DNA from: Pseudomonas silesiensis
GTDB lineage: Bacteria > Pseudomonadota > Gammaproteobacteria > Pseudomonadales > Pseudomonadaceae
Direction: 5' to 3'
Assembly: GCF_001661075.1 (NCBI RefSeq)
Contig: NZ_CP014870.1
Coordinates: 4,918,501 to 4,982,500 of the forward strand
Length of the DNA: 64,000 bases
The first letter of the stretch is position 1. Each line of letters opens with the position of its first letter. Shown here in pieces: positions 46,733 through 58,100 of this stretch. Position numbers and translations under genes: made by a program. Under the pieces are notes generated by a model. That model did not search any database. It saw only the letters and a program-made list of their open reading frames with translations, and was not told the DNA's origin.

Positions 46733-47497
46733 ATGAGACCGATCCTCACGCTACGCCAGTACAGCCACGAGCTGATCGTCCACAGCCACGACCACGCGCA
46801 ATTGGTGTTCGGGCTGTCGGGCGCGCTGGATTTCGAGGTCGACGGGCATGGCAGCCAGGTGGTTCAACAGAGTTTCGTGGTGGTGCCGTCCGGTTTTCAT
46901 CATGCCTGTGGCAGCGCCAATGGCAGCCGTTGCCTGGTGCTGGATGTGCCCGGCGATGAGTGGGTCGTGCAGTCACTGGGCGATCATGCGCAAGCCAGCC
47001 GGCGTTTGCTCGACAACGCCGGGCGCTTGCCGCTGGATGCCGGGCAAAGCCAACTGGTGAACTGGCTGGCGGCCAGTCAGGTCAATGATCCAGTGATCGC
47101 GCAACAGGGTGCCGTGCTGTTGCTGGCCAGCCTCAACAATGCCCAACCGCAGGTCGTGGGTGGTCGGCGCCTGCCCTATGCGGCGCTCAATGCTCATATT
47201 GATCAGTATGCTGCCTACCCGCTGCAAGTCGCCGACCTGGCACGTATTGCCGGATTGTCCAGTGCCCGGTTGCATGCGCGGTTCGTTGCCGAATGCGGGC
47301 AGACCCCGATGGACTATATCCGTAGCCGACGACTGCACATGGCCGTAGGCATGCTGCGGGATTCGGCGTTGCCCATCGGCGAGATTGCCAGTCGGGTCGG
47401 CTACAGCTCGCAGAGTGCCTTCGCTGCCGCGGTATTGCGCGAATTTGGCGCCTCGCCTGGTAAGTTGCGGCGCGAGGCTGGCGACAAACAACGATAG
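46733..47497 (+). CDS. AraC-family regulator with cupin-type N-terminus
   Basis: A 254-residue regulator. The N-terminal part is cupin-like (YSHELIVHSHDHAQLVFGLS), and the C-terminal AraC domain has QVADLARIAGLSSARLHARF and IASRVGYSSQSAFAAAVLRE. Its position 112 bases before the EamA exporter on the same strand suggests it controls that gene. Confidence 0.87.
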   Translation: MRPILTLRQYSHELIVHSHDHAQLVFGLSGALDFEVDGHGSQVVQQSFVVVPSGFHHACGSANGSRCLVLDVPGDEWVVQSLGDHAQASRRLLDNAGRLPLDAGQSQLVNWLAASQVNDPVIAQQGAVLLLASLNNAQPQVVGGRRLPYAALNAHIDQYAAYPLQVADLARIAGLSSARLHARFVAECGQTPMDYIRSRRLHMAVGMLRDSALPIGEIASRVGYSSQSAFAAAVLREFGASPGKLRREAGDKQR

Positions 47498-47609
47498 TTT
47501 GCCGACAGACACAGCGGCCCTCACAGGGTTCAATGCAGGAACTGCCACAGGCGGCGCTCAGCGTTGATGAAGTCGTCCGCCGGGTTCAATACATTCATCA
47601 AGGATTGCA

Positions 47610-48503
47610 ATGACTCCCCGTACCGCCCTTGGCGCCCTGCATATCGGCGCACTGATGTTTGGCCTGACCGGCGTGTTCGGCAAACTCGCCGCCGCCTCCC
47701 CCGCCGTCATCGTTTTCGGGCGTGCCGCGTTTGCCGTGCTGGCGTTGGCGTTTTTTGCGCGGTTCGCCAGCACTTCGCGCTGGCAGAAGCTCGAGGCCGT
47801 GGACTGGCGCCGGTTGTTGCTCAGCGGCTTGCTGCTGGCCGCGCATTGGGTCAGTTTTTTCATTGCGGTGAAGGTCGCCGGCGTAGCGATCGCCACCCTG
47901 GGCTTTGCCAGTTTCCCGGCGTTTACCGTGATCCTCGAAGGGCTGATCTTCCGCGAGCGGATTCGCGCCAACGAAATCCTGCTGGTCGTGCTGGTGAGTA
48001 TCGGGCTGGTGCTGGTCACGCCGGACTTCGATCTGGCAAGTGGCGCCACCACCGGCCTGCTGTGGGCAGTGGCTTCCGGCTTGCTGTTCGCCCTGCTGTC
48101 GTTGACCAACCGCGCCAGCTCCGGGCGCATTCCGCCGGTGCAGGCGGCGCTGTGTCAGAACGTGGTGGTCGCGCTGTGCCTGTTGCCGGCGGCGGCACCG
48201 CAGTTGAGTGAAGTGCGCGCCCTCGACTGGCTGTGGATCGGTCTGCTCGGGGTGTTCTGCACCGGCGTCGCGCACAGCCTGTTCGTCGCCAGCCTGGCAG
48301 TGATCAAGGCGCGAACCGCGGCGGTGGTGTTCGCCCTGGAGCCGGTTTACGGGATCACCATGGCCTGGCTGCTGTTCGATGAAAATCCGACGTTGCGTAT
48401 GTTGATCGGCGGTGCCTTGATCATCGTCGCCATTGTGGTATCCAGCCGGCTCTCGGGCGGTTCAAGCAAAAAGACCGTTGCGGTACAAGCCCCGTCTCAC
48501 TGA
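47610..48503 (+). CDS. EamA/DMT-family transporter
   Basis: An inner-membrane exporter with about ten helices in two EamA repeats (TPRTALGALHIGALMFGLTG at the start; GVFCTGVAHSLFVASLAVIK in the second half), 297 residues. Such proteins export amino acids or metabolites; the substrate is unknown. Its last 7 bases overlap the SelT-like gene on the other strand. Confidence 0.88.
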   Translation: MTPRTALGALHIGALMFGLTGVFGKLAAASPAVIVFGRAAFAVLALAFFARFASTSRWQKLEAVDWRRLLLSGLLLAAHWVSFFIAVKVAGVAIATLGFASFPAFTVILEGLIFRERIRANEILLVVLVSIGLVLVTPDFDLASGATTGLLWAVASGLLFALLSLTNRASSGRIPPVQAALCQNVVVALCLLPAAAPQLSEVRALDWLWIGLLGVFCTGVAHSLFVASLAVIKARTAAVVFALEPVYGITMAWLLFDENPTLRMLIGGALIIVAIVVSSRLSGGSSKKTVAVQAPSH

Positions 48504-48784
48504 GACCGGTCGTTGTGCCCCAGGTCGCGGTCCGGATCGATCCGGTCGCGGACCCGCTGCTTGAGCACCTTGGCCTCGGGAAAACCACCGTCGGTCTTGC
48601 GCTCCCAGATCTGCACCTCGTCACAAAAAATGTGAAAGACCCCGCCGGTGCCGGGCACCAGGGACACTTTGCCCAAGTCGTCGCCAAAGGTACTGAGCAG
48701 TTCCTGGGCCAGCCAGGCGGCACGCAACAGCCATTGGCATTGCGTGCAGTAAGTGATGACGATTTCCGGTTTGTGCGCGGTCAT
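48497..48784 (-). CDS. SelT/SelW/SelH-type (Rdx) selenoprotein homologue, Cys form
   Basis: A 95-residue thioredoxin-like protein from ATG at 48784. The redox motif CTQC (ITYCTQCQWLLRAAWLAQEL) has cysteine in place of selenocysteine, and GTGGVFHIFCDEVQIWER is the conserved second segment. It may act in thiol redox chemistry; bacterial function is not established. Confidence 0.9.
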   Translation of the reverse strand: MTAHKPEIVITYCTQCQWLLRAAWLAQELLSTFGDDLGKVSLVPGTGGVFHIFCDEVQIWERKTDGGFPEAKVLKQRVRDRIDPDRDLGHNDRSQ

Positions 48785-48850
48785 GATGGGCAGGATTCCT
48801 GAGCCAGAGGGCGTCGCTATCATAGCCGGCTCCTACAGATCTTTTGATCT

Positions 48851-50650
48851 TCAGCGGATGCCGGCCAACAAATTCCGGGCGGTTTGTCTGAGTGGCTCGT
48901 CTCCGTCCTTGAGCAGTTCGTTGAGCAGTTCGATGGCGCTGTCCAGGTCGCCGTCATCGATGCAGGTCTGGGCCTGTTCCAGTTTGCCTGCATTGCTCGG
49001 TTCGGACGGCTCAAGATCCATCGTTTCAATCTCCAGCGGTTCAAGCTCCAACGACCCGTCGACATCAGCGAATTCGTTGAGAAAGTCGTCATCCAGAGGC
49101 TGTGCATCAGGTTCGGCCACCCACTCGAACGCGGGTTCATCCAGCGTCGGCTCGTCAGGCATTTCGAAGACATCGGGCAAGACGTGCAGATTCGAGGCGA
49201 ATTCAGGCTCGTCGGTGCGTGACGTCCGATTCGGAAATTCGGCAGCGGGCGGTGAAGGGTCGAAGGGGCTGATCAAGTCCCAGTTCGAATCCATCGACAG
49301 GTCATCCAGGTTCAACTGGAACTCATCGCTGGCGGCGGCTGCCTGGGGCTGCGCAACCGCGGGCGGCGTGATGGAGGGAGCGATGGCCAAGGCAGCGACA
49401 GTGTCCAGCTTGGGATACCGGTCACGCATCTCCTGAAGCTTCTGCAGGTCGAATCCAGCGTCACGCAGGCTGGTTTCCTGCGCTTCATAGGCGGATACGT
49501 CACCCTGTTTGCCCAGGACTTCCAGTAGCTGCACGGCCAGATCGGTACGGTTTGGCTCCTTGATCAACGCCTCCCTCAACAAACCGGCCGCTTCGGAAAA
49601 ACGGCCATAGGCCAGATAGATGCCGACCCCTTCGAGCACGTCGCCCGCCGACGACTCTTCGCCCTGGCCGGATGCCGGAGCAGGCGGCTGCGCTTCCCGA
49701 TTCAGCACCGGCTCATGCCGTAACGGTAAGACAGGTAACGATTCAGGTACTTCCTGGACCGGCTGTCGCTGACGGCGGACGAACAGTCCGAGCCACGCCA
49801 GGGCCACCAGCAACAGCACTCCGAAGATCAGCGGCCAGTGGGTCGTTTCGATCTTTTCATCCACAACCGGCGCTGAAGCCGCGACGTCTGGCGCGACAGG
49901 TTCCACCGAAGCCGAAGCCTGTTTGACTTGCGCCAATTGCGTCTGCAACTCGGTGACCTGTTTCTTCTGGCCGGCAATGTGTTCGTTTTGAGCCTGCAAT
50001 TTTACATTCAGCTCATCGATCATGGTTTGCAGCGCCTGGTTCTTCAGGACGCTGACGGCCAGTTGCTCGGCAACAGCATCATTGACAGGCGCGGCAGCAG
50101 ATTGATCGACGGGCGGGGTGGGCGGCTTTTTGCTCTTTACCGCAGGTGGCGCTGCAGCAGCCGGCTGGACGCTCGGGAATGCGGACGATTGGGTGCTGGC
50201 ATCCGGTTCGTCAGCCACCGGCACAATCCCCGGCGAGCCCGGCGGGTCGATCAATACCGTGTATTCGCGCAGCACGCGTCCGTTGGGCTGATTGATCTGC
50301 ACCAGGAAATTGAGAAAAGGTTCATTGACCGGCTTGTTGGAGCTGACCCGGATCAGCCTGCGGTCGCCCCGCAGGATCGGCGTGAACTTCAGATCGTTGA
50401 GGAAGAACACCCGATCGACGCCGGCGCGGCTGAATTCTTCCGCCGTGGCCAGGCTGACCGACAACTCGCCCTCCGCAAGGTCCGCGGCGTCCATCAGGGC
50501 GATGTCGGCCCGAAGCGGCTGATTCAGCGCCGAATGCAGGGTGATTTCCCCCAAGCCCAGCGCGGGCGCCGATGCCGACCAGGAAACAGCACCACCGACC
50601 AGCAGCAGCCTGGCGCAACACCGCAATACCACGTGCAAACTCTCGAGCAT
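48851..50650 (-). CDS. FimV-like inner-membrane protein
   Basis: A 599-residue protein from ATG at 50650 (AAGGG upstream). It has a signal sequence, the FimV N-terminal domain (LGEITLHSALNQPLRADIAL, LKFTPILRGDRRLIRVSSNK, NFLVQINQPNGRVLREYTVL), a coiled coil (about 210-260), one membrane helix (HWPLIFGVLLLVALAWLGLF, about 270-290), and a cytoplasmic acidic region with TPR-like GRFSEAAGLLREALIKEPNR and the C-terminal FimV helix (AQTCIDDGDLDSAIELLNEL). No LysM was recognised. True FimV helps type IV pili; this copy lies next to a MarR gene and may be a paralogue. Confidence 0.85.
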   Translation of the reverse strand: MLESLHVVLRCCARLLLVGGAVSWSASAPALGLGEITLHSALNQPLRADIALMDAADLAEGELSVSLATAEEFSRAGVDRVFFLNDLKFTPILRGDRRLIRVSSNKPVNEPFLNFLVQINQPNGRVLREYTVLIDPPGSPGIVPVADEPDASTQSSAFPSVQPAAAAPPAVKSKKPPTPPVDQSAAAPVNDAVAEQLAVSVLKNQALQTMIDELNVKLQAQNEHIAGQKKQVTELQTQLAQVKQASASVEPVAPDVAASAPVVDEKIETTHWPLIFGVLLLVALAWLGLFVRRQRQPVQEVPESLPVLPLRHEPVLNREAQPPAPASGQGEESSAGDVLEGVGIYLAYGRFSEAAGLLREALIKEPNRTDLAVQLLEVLGKQGDVSAYEAQETSLRDAGFDLQKLQEMRDRYPKLDTVAALAIAPSITPPAVAQPQAAAASDEFQLNLDDLSMDSNWDLISPFDPSPPAAEFPNRTSRTDEPEFASNLHVLPDVFEMPDEPTLDEPAFEWVAEPDAQPLDDDFLNEFADVDGSLELEPLEIETMDLEPSEPSNAGKLEQAQTCIDDGDLDSAIELLNELLKDGDEPLRQTARNLLAGIR

Positions 50651-50779
50651 GAGCATCCCTTGGATAACCGCAACCAACCTTGTACGTGTTCGCACATCCG
50701 GTACGAACACGATATTGCCGACTAGTTCTTTATAGTCTGCCCAACGGGGTATCTCAAAGGACCGGTACGCGGTTATGCC

Positions 50780-51214
50780 TCAAGATTTTTCCAGGTTGGC
50801 CAGTATGTGTCCGTGGACCCGCATGCATATTTTCAGATCCGCTTCATCGACGCCATCGAACAGTTCGTGACGCAACTGGGTGGCAATGGTTTCAATTTGT
50901 TCGATCAGGGGACGAGCCGGGGCACAAAGAACGATTTTTTTCGCCCGACGGTCTTCCAGTACCGATTGACGTTGCACCAGCCCCTGGCTTTCCAGGCTGT
51001 CGAGCAACCGGGCCAGGGTCGGCCCTTCTACGCCGACGCTTTGTGCCAGTTCGCGCTGGGTAGGTGCATCGTCGAAACGCGCCAGGTGCAGTAGCACCAG
51101 CCAGCGTGCCTGGGACAATCCGAGGCCAGCCAGGCGGCGGTCCAGTTCGGCACGCCAGCCCCGCGACATCTGGGCCAGTTGCATGCCAAAGCGGTGTTGA
51201 TCGGTAAACGGCAT
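50780..51214 (-). CDS. MarR/SlyA-family transcriptional regulator
   Basis: A 144-residue winged-helix regulator: LGLSQARWLVLLHLARFDDA, QRELAQSVGVEGPTLARLLD, LEDRRAKKIVLCAPARPLIE. It is close to SlyA-type proteins of pseudomonads. The 129-base spacer before the FimV-like gene makes shared control possible. Its ligand is unknown. Confidence 0.9.
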   Translation of the reverse strand: MPFTDQHRFGMQLAQMSRGWRAELDRRLAGLGLSQARWLVLLHLARFDDAPTQRELAQSVGVEGPTLARLLDSLESQGLVQRQSVLEDRRAKKIVLCAPARPLIEQIETIATQLRHELFDGVDEADLKICMRVHGHILANLEKS

Positions 51215-51332
51215 AAAACACTCATGATCAGCTGAAATAGAGAAATACTAATTATTAGTCAGCTAAGCATGCCCCTTGGCTATAGGCAAGGGTCGCCATG
51301 TACTGAATCGTTACATCTGTGTACCAGATCAT

Positions 51333-53459
51333 TCAGATTTCAAATTCCGACTGCAGAGCGGCACGAACACAGTACAAAACACCTTCCGGCACTCGCCCGG
51401 CGAACAGCGCGGCAATCTCCGATACGGGTGGCAATTCACCCTCGCCGTCAAGGAACGCGTCCTGGACTTCGCCCATCAGGTCTTCGGGCAGATCCAGCGC
51501 CTGCTCCAGCGACAACTGCTGCTTGCCGATCGCTTCGGCGAGCATGGCGTAGACGTTCTTTTCCGAGCATTGCAGTTGACCGGCGATCTGCAGCGGCGTC
51601 ATGCCGGCCCGCGCCAGGGTGATCAGCTCATGGCGTACGTCGGCCACCACGGTCGGCGCCTCGGCCCGACCGCCAAGCACTTCGAGGAAGGCCTGGCCAT
51701 AACGTTCCAGTTTGCGTGCACCGACGCCGCTTACCGTGGCCATTTCCGCCAGCGAGGTCGGCTGGCTGCGCAGCATCTCCAGCAGCGTCGAGTCGGGGAA
51801 GATGACGTACGGCGGCACACCATGCTCTTCGGCGAGTTTGCGACGCAGGGCGCGCAAGGCTTCCCACTGTTCGCGCTCTTCGCCGCGAACCAGCTGGCTC
51901 GCCTGGCTCTTGCTGCTTTTGGCTGTGGTTTGCGGCTTGAGGTCGCGGCGCAGTTCCAGGGCCACTTCGCCCTTGAGCAATGGCCGGCAACTGTCACTGA
52001 GGCGCAAGCCGCCGTACCCTTCGAGGTCGATATCGGCCAGGCCGCGGGCAACCAGCTGACGGAACAGGGAGCGCCACTCGCCTTCGGCCATTGCCTTGCC
52101 GACACCGTAGACCGACAGGTGCTGATGACCGATGCTGCGGATCTTTTCGTTGTCCTTGCCCAGCAGTACGTCCACCAGATGCCCGACGCCATAACGCTGG
52201 CCGGTGCGGTAGATCGCCGAGAGCGCCTGGCGGGCCGGCTCGGTGGCGTCCCAGGTCTGCACGCCGTCGACGCAGTTGTCGCAATGGCCGCAGGGTTCGG
52301 GCATGTCTTCGTCGAAATAAGCCAGCAGCGTCTGGCGGCGGCAACGGGTTTCTTCGCAGAGCGAGAGCATGGCGTCGAGCTTGTGCTGCTCCAGACGCTT
52401 GTGGCGTTCGTCGCCCTCGGAGTTCTGCAACATCTGCTTGAGCATCACCACGTCTTGCAGGCCGTAGGCCATCCAGGCATCCGCTGGCAGGCCGTCACGG
52501 CCGCCGCGACCGGTTTCCTGGTAATAAGCTTCAAGGGATTTGGGCAAATCGAGGTGAGCGACGAAGCGCACGTTGGGTTTATCGATGCCCATGCCGAATG
52601 CCACGGTGGCGACCATGATCAGGCCTTCCTCGTTGAGGAAGCGTTTCTGGTGGTGGGCCCGGGTCTCGTTGGCCAGGCCGGCGTGATAGGGCAGCGCCGG
52701 GAACCCTTGTTCGCTGAGAAACACCGCAACCTCATCGACTTTCTTGCGCGACAGGCAATAGACGATGCCCGCATCGCTGCGCCGTTCGGCCAGGAACGCC
52801 AGCAATTGCTTGCGCGGCTGCTCCTTGGGCACGATGCGGTAGAAAATGTTCGGGCGATCGAAGCTCGAGAGGAAACGCTCGGCGTCCTGCAGATGCAGGC
52901 GATCGACGATTTCTTCCCGGGTGCGCTTGTCGGCGGTAGCGGTCAGGGCAATGCGCGGTACATGGGGAAACAGCTCCGCCAGCTGGCCCAGTTGCAGGTA
53001 TTCACGGCGGAAGTCGTGGCCCCATTGGGAGACGCAATGCGCTTCATCAATGGCGAACAGGGCGATTTCAAGGCTTTGCAGGAACGCCAGCATGCGCGGC
53101 TGAACCAGGCGCTCGGGCGCGAGATACAGCATCTTCACTTCACCGCGCTTGATCCGGGCGGCCAGGTCCCGTTGCTGCTCGGCGCTCAGCGTGGAATTCA
53201 GTGCCGCCGCGGCAACACCCAGTTCTTCGAGGGTCGCGACCTGATCGTCCATCAGCGCGATCAGCGGCGAGACCACCACCGCCAGACCTTCGCGCAGCAG
53301 TGCCGGCACCTGGAAGCACAGGGACTTGCCGCCACCGGTAGGCATCAGCACCAGGGCGTCGCCGCCGCTGGCCACGCGCTCAATGATTGCACCCTGGCGG
53401 CCACGGAAACTGTCGTAGCCGAAGATGTCCTTGAGGACGCGTTGAGCCTGTTCGAGCAT
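51333..53459 (-). CDS. recQ: ATP-dependent DNA helicase RecQ
   Basis: RecQ unwinds DNA 3'-5' in RecF-pathway repair. From ATG at 53459 it has 708 residues: helicase core with Walker A TGGGKS (41-46), [15 protein letters not shown], the zinc module ending [11 protein letters not shown], an RQC winged helix, and an HRDC domain with LATV-like [17 protein letters not shown]. The length is normal for the family. No partner gene overlaps it. Confidence 0.97.
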   Translation of the reverse strand: MLEQAQRVLKDIFGYDSFRGRQGAIIERVASGGDALVLMPTGGGKSLCFQVPALLREGLAVVVSPLIALMDDQVATLEELGVAAAALNSTLSAEQQRDLAARIKRGEVKMLYLAPERLVQPRMLAFLQSLEIALFAIDEAHCVSQWGHDFRREYLQLGQLAELFPHVPRIALTATADKRTREEIVDRLHLQDAERFLSSFDRPNIFYRIVPKEQPRKQLLAFLAERRSDAGIVYCLSRKKVDEVAVFLSEQGFPALPYHAGLANETRAHHQKRFLNEEGLIMVATVAFGMGIDKPNVRFVAHLDLPKSLEAYYQETGRGGRDGLPADAWMAYGLQDVVMLKQMLQNSEGDERHKRLEQHKLDAMLSLCEETRCRRQTLLAYFDEDMPEPCGHCDNCVDGVQTWDATEPARQALSAIYRTGQRYGVGHLVDVLLGKDNEKIRSIGHQHLSVYGVGKAMAEGEWRSLFRQLVARGLADIDLEGYGGLRLSDSCRPLLKGEVALELRRDLKPQTTAKSSKSQASQLVRGEEREQWEALRALRRKLAEEHGVPPYVIFPDSTLLEMLRSQPTSLAEMATVSGVGARKLERYGQAFLEVLGGRAEAPTVVADVRHELITLARAGMTPLQIAGQLQCSEKNVYAMLAEAIGKQQLSLEQALDLPEDLMGEVQDAFLDGEGELPPVSEIAALFAGRVPEGVLYCVRAALQSEFEI

Positions 53460-53878
53460 AAAAACTCCAGAAATCACCAAAAACATCCCTGCAAGACTGG
53501 TTCAGAACCACGCAGGCTGCACTGACGAATAGTAAGTGCACATTGCATGACGCTTCACATCTCAGCCGTGGCGCCAGCAGGGCATCACAAAACGCGCGAG
53601 TATACCCGAGCACAGTCCGGCGAAGGGCACCGCTGAGAAGACATACGAATGCCAATGCCATGCAAAACCTGTGGGAGCGAGCCTGCTCCGGGCGGCGTTC
53701 CGACGATAGCGGTGGGCCAGTCAATATTGATGTTGAATGTAACGCCGCCATCGCGAGCAAGCTCGCTCCCACAGGGAATGCGGTGTTCTGAGGCTTCAAA
53801 TATGCCGCGCGGCTGGCCCAAGCGCTCAAGAAGGCCTAGAATTCCCGCATCTGTTTAATTCCCCAAGGTAGCCCTTTA
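53460..53878. other. Intergenic region between recQ and UPF0149 gene
   Basis: 419 bases with a REPIN at 53668-53774 and divergent promoters expected on both sides. No gene is supported. Confidence 0.5.
53668..53774. repeat. REPIN-type inverted repeat, CGTCGGAACG arm inverted
   Basis: Left arm CCTGTGGGAGCGAGCCTGCT runs into CCGGGCGGCGTTCCGACGAT, the inverse of the extension at 4741 and 31758. Right arm GCGAGCAAGCTCGCTCCCAC is plain. Confidence 0.85.
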
Positions 53879-54466
53879 ATGTCCTTCGCTGAGCAACTAA
53901 CCCGTTTGCAAGTCTTCCTCGACGCCGACGAACTGCATGACGAGGCGCTGGACTACGTGGCCGCCCACGGCTACCTCACCGCGCTGTCGATTTGCTCCGA
54001 AAGCGTTCCGGACCGTGAATGGATCGACGCGCTCTTCGCCGAAGAGCCGCATTACGCCGACGACACCGAGCGTGAAGCGATCGAATCCACCCTGCTGGCC
54101 CTCAAGGCTCATATCGCTCGCCAACTGGCGTCCGATGAAGAGTTCGAGCTGCCCTGCGACCTGGACCTGGGCGAAGAGCCGGATGATTCCGACCTGCGCG
54201 GCTGGTGCATCGGTTTCATGGAAGGCGTGTTCCTGCGCGAAGCGGCCTGGTTCGAAACCGCCGAAGACGAAGTCAGCGAAATGCTGCTGCCGATCATGGT
54301 CGGTTCGGGTCTGTTCGACGAACAGCCTGAGTTCGAAGACATCGCCAAAGACGCCAACCTGATGGACGACATGATCGTGCAGATCCCGGAAGCCCTGACC
54401 GCGCTGTACCTGCTGTGCCAGGCGCCAGACGAAAAACCGGCGATCCTCAAGCCTCGTCACCACTAA
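53879..54466 (+). CDS. UPF0149 / YecA-family protein
   Basis: A 195-residue acidic protein of the UPF0149 (YecA/YgfB-like) family: EALDYVAAHGYLTALSICSE, LRGWCIGFMEGVFLREAAWF and VQIPEALTALYLLCQAPDEK. The C-terminal SEC-C zinc motif of YecA itself is absent. Function is unknown; a YgfB-like protein modulates gene regulation in P. aeruginosa, but identity with it is not claimed. Confidence 0.88.
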   Translation: MSFAEQLTRLQVFLDADELHDEALDYVAAHGYLTALSICSESVPDREWIDALFAEEPHYADDTEREAIESTLLALKAHIARQLASDEEFELPCDLDLGEEPDDSDLRGWCIGFMEGVFLREAAWFETAEDEVSEMLLPIMVGSGLFDEQPEFEDIAKDANLMDDMIVQIPEALTALYLLCQAPDEKPAILKPRHH

Positions 54467-54476
54467 GGTTTTGCCT

Positions 54477-54872
54477 ATGGACAACCCCATAGGCAACCGC
54501 TCCCTGATGTTGCGCTACGTACTGCTGGCCATCGGCTGGCTGAGCGTGGCGCTGGGGGTGATCGGAATTTTCCTGCCGGTGTTACCCACCACGCCCTTCC
54601 TGCTGCTGGCGGCAGCCTGCTTCGCCCGCAGTTCCCCGCGTTTTTACCATTGGCTGGTGGAGCACCCGCGGCTTGGGCCCTGGATTCGCAACTACCTCGA
54701 CGGCAATGGCATCCCGCTCAAGGGCAAGGTCTATGCCATCGGATTGATGTGGGCGAGCATCCTGCTCTCCTGCTACCTGGTGCCCCTGCCTTGGGCTCGC
54801 GCGTTCATGCTGACCAGTGCGGTGCTGGTGACCGTTTATATCCTCCGGCAGAAAACCTTGCACAAACCCTGA
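54477..54872 (+). CDS. DUF454 (YbaN-like) membrane protein
   Basis: A 131-residue inner-membrane protein with three or four helices; family motif LGVIGIFLPVLPTTPFLLLA followed by ACFARSSPRFYHWLVEHPRL and GPWIRNY. Read from ATG at 54477. Function is unknown in most bacteria. It follows the UPF0149 gene by 10 bases, likely the same transcript. Confidence 0.9.
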   Translation: MDNPIGNRSLMLRYVLLAIGWLSVALGVIGIFLPVLPTTPFLLLAAACFARSSPRFYHWLVEHPRLGPWIRNYLDGNGIPLKGKVYAIGLMWASILLSCYLVPLPWARAFMLTSAVLVTVYILRQKTLHKP

Positions 54873-55104
54873 AACATTCCAGTGCTCGCAGTCGACCCCC
54901 ATCGCCTTTGGCACGGGCTTATCTCGTGTCGGGAATGGGGGGGGGTAGATAACGTCAAACACGCCGAGAATATTCTATACATCAACTGAAGATGCCGCCC
55001 GTCGTACCTGTCATTTATGACAGTAGGCAAACACATTATGATAAGCGTTGAATCCCTCCGATGGCCTCTGAACTAAAAAAATTTCCGGCCAAAGGAGCAT
55101 TGAC

Positions 55105-58100
55105 ATGTACCGTTCTTCCGAGAGAAGCCGGAAAAACCTCACCCGATTCCGGGGTATCTGGTTAACACTCACTGTTAAATTCAAGGCGATTACAACACAT
55201 AGCCAATCACTCGATCGTTCTCCATCTGGGCGGGCGCAAACACTCCATACATTATTTTTCTGCCTGTTTTTTCTTCCCCTTTCAAGTAATGCCGCGTCAC
55301 CTGAAAGTACCCAAAGCGGGCCAGACACCGAATCCAATGCAATTGAATCGACACTCGGCGTAATGGCCGGCGTTACCAACTACGACAAACCATTCAATGA
55401 GTATACATGGGTCACTGCGCACAACGCTTACCTGGACAATATGCAGAGCCAGCTCGATCGTGGAGTACGAGCATTTATGCTGGATCTTTACCGCATTTAC
55501 AAACCGCCACTCTTAACCTATGTGGGCATGTGTCACGGCAGTGGAGGAGCTGACCATTATTGCCCGCACGAAGGTACGACGAGATTTGCGGATGCGATGA
55601 ACAATACATTTATTCCTTTCTTGAAAAGCCATCCCAATGAGGTCGTCACTCTGATTCTGGAGGCGTACGTTGACAAGGAAGCCTTTGTGAACGAACTGAA
55701 AGCGATTCCCGGCATTGAAAACATGATATTTCAGCCAACCGCTTTCTCACAAAAGGATAGTTGGCCTACCCTGCGGGAAATCATTTCCAGCGGACGAAGA
55801 ATCATAATAACTTCCGCTGGATACTTGAACGGTGCATACACAATAAACGGTTCCACCTTTGAGGTTTTGAACGACGCAAATATTCAGATTCAGAATACAT
55901 ATGACCTCGGTGCGAATGCCTTGGATCACAACTGGGTATGCGAAACGCGATGGAAACCCGGTGTTGTTCCCGCCGAACCAGAAAAACCTTGTACAGGCCC
56001 GAATGAACCGGAAGGCTGCCCTATCCCGGCGATACCGGAAAGGCCATATCCAGGCGTTCCGCTGAAACGATCGCAAGCAACCGGCTCCATGGCCGGAAAG
56101 GAGCGGCTATTTGTCATGAACCAGATCCATGCATGGATGAAATCCGAAGCGGACGCCGGCAACATTGATAATAACCTGACTTACCTGGAGCGCCGCGTCG
56201 AACGCTACTGCAGGGCGACTGCCGGCGAGCGACTTGTACCTAATTTTATTGCTATCGACTATTCCAACGTAGGGGATGCTATTCCTTATGCGGCGGCGCT
56301 CAATAATGGCGGATACTATTTTTACGAAGATAATAATGCAAACACCGACCAAGACACTGTCTGCGTACTCCCGGCCGGCCAGGATTACAACATAAAGCTG
56401 GCATCACATGGCTGTGAAAACGACGAGGCCCGTTCGCTGGTGCTTCGCGGTATTGCCAGTGGCTCTCGATTAACCGTCTATGACAGCCCTGAAGGCAATC
56501 GACAAGATGACTATTCAATCATTGATGTCAAACGTGACATTGGCTTGAATGAAAGAATCGTAGTGAATAGCTTCGAACGGACACAGAACACAGATGATTA
56601 CTCTGTTCGCCACTTCAATAACAATGGCCTGGACGGAAAAATATCGCGCATTCATATAGAAACACATCCAGCCGAATTTTCTGAAGCAGCCATTGTTTTG
56701 CACGAAGGTAATAATGGCAGCCAGAATATCGTGTGCTCGGTAGGGCTGACCCACGCCACCACGTTCGATTTTGGCGGCGACTGTGATAACGATGAAACAC
56801 GATCTGCCACCCTCAGCACAGCCCGAGCGGGAACAATGATTACTGTCTATGGCAATTGGGGATCCAGCAATTGCGATCAGGGTTGCTCAACGATTGAAGT
56901 CAAGAGAAATATTACTTGGCCAAAAACCATTGGTACTTATGAAAACCATTATGAAGACGCGGATATCAAAGTTTCCCGTAGCGGTGGCACACAACAGCTT
57001 GATGGAAAAATTTCTTCCATTCGAGTAGCTTTCAAGCCTGACACAACTCCACCATCTTCGCCGGCAGTCAATCCAAGCCCTGTGAACCTGAGTGGCTCTT
57101 CGGCAACAGTGGAATGGGCTGCTTCCACCGACAATACATCAGTTACAGGCTATATGGTCTCTATCAATAACGCGCTTCCAGTCACTGCCAGTGGTACCCG
57201 TCATATTTTTACCGGCTTGAATGATTTCACCTTGTTCAATGGCGTGGTCACAGCGCAAGATGCTGCTGGAAACCATTCTGAACCAGCCTATTTTAGTTTC
57301 CGTACCCTGGACGAAACTGCCCCCACCCAGCCCGGCGCACCCGTTGCCAGCGATGTCACCGGCACATCTGCAACAATCAGTTGGCCCGCGTCCACTGACA
57401 ATGCGGCAGTGACGGGCTATACGTTCTCCACTAATAACGAACCTCCAGCAAACATCACCAGTGCCCGTCAGATTCTTACAGATCTGAGTGAAACCACCTC
57501 ATACACGGTCGAAATCAAAGCGCTCGATGCTGCGGGATACCAATCCACTCCAGCAATACTGAATTTCCAAACACGTGACGTAACTCCCCCGACAAAACCC
57601 GGAAATCTTCAAGCACGGAATGTCGGACTAAAAAATGCGACATTTAACTGGAATGTGTCGACCGATAACGTTGCAGTGACAGGATACAAAGTCTACCTCG
57701 AAGCTTCGCTTCTCGACACCGTAACTGATACTACGTACGCTTTAGCCGACTTGACCGTAGGTAAATCCTACACGTTAAGAGTTGTTGCATTGGACGCTGA
57801 TAATAATGAATCAGAGCCAGCAACGCTTATCTTTAGCACATTATCTGACACAACCCCACCTGACAAACCGTCAGCGTTAAATGCCACTAACGTTTCCAGC
57901 AAGACTGCTTTGCTTCTATGGAATAGATCAACTGATGATGTAGGAATAAATCATTACGAAATATTGAGGGATGAGGTCGTTATAGGTCGAACAGAATCAA
58001 ATGCTCCTGGCTATCTTGCGACTGATCTAACCGCGGCGACAAACTACAAATTTTCCGTGCGGGCACTCGATTCCGCAGGCAACCGCTCTGCACTCAGCGA

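Noticed and set aside
57250..57550. DAAG sequences in the PI-PLC protein as LapG cleavage sites
   Set aside because: They are part of the regular FN3 strand pattern, and LapG substrates need a retention module that is absent here.
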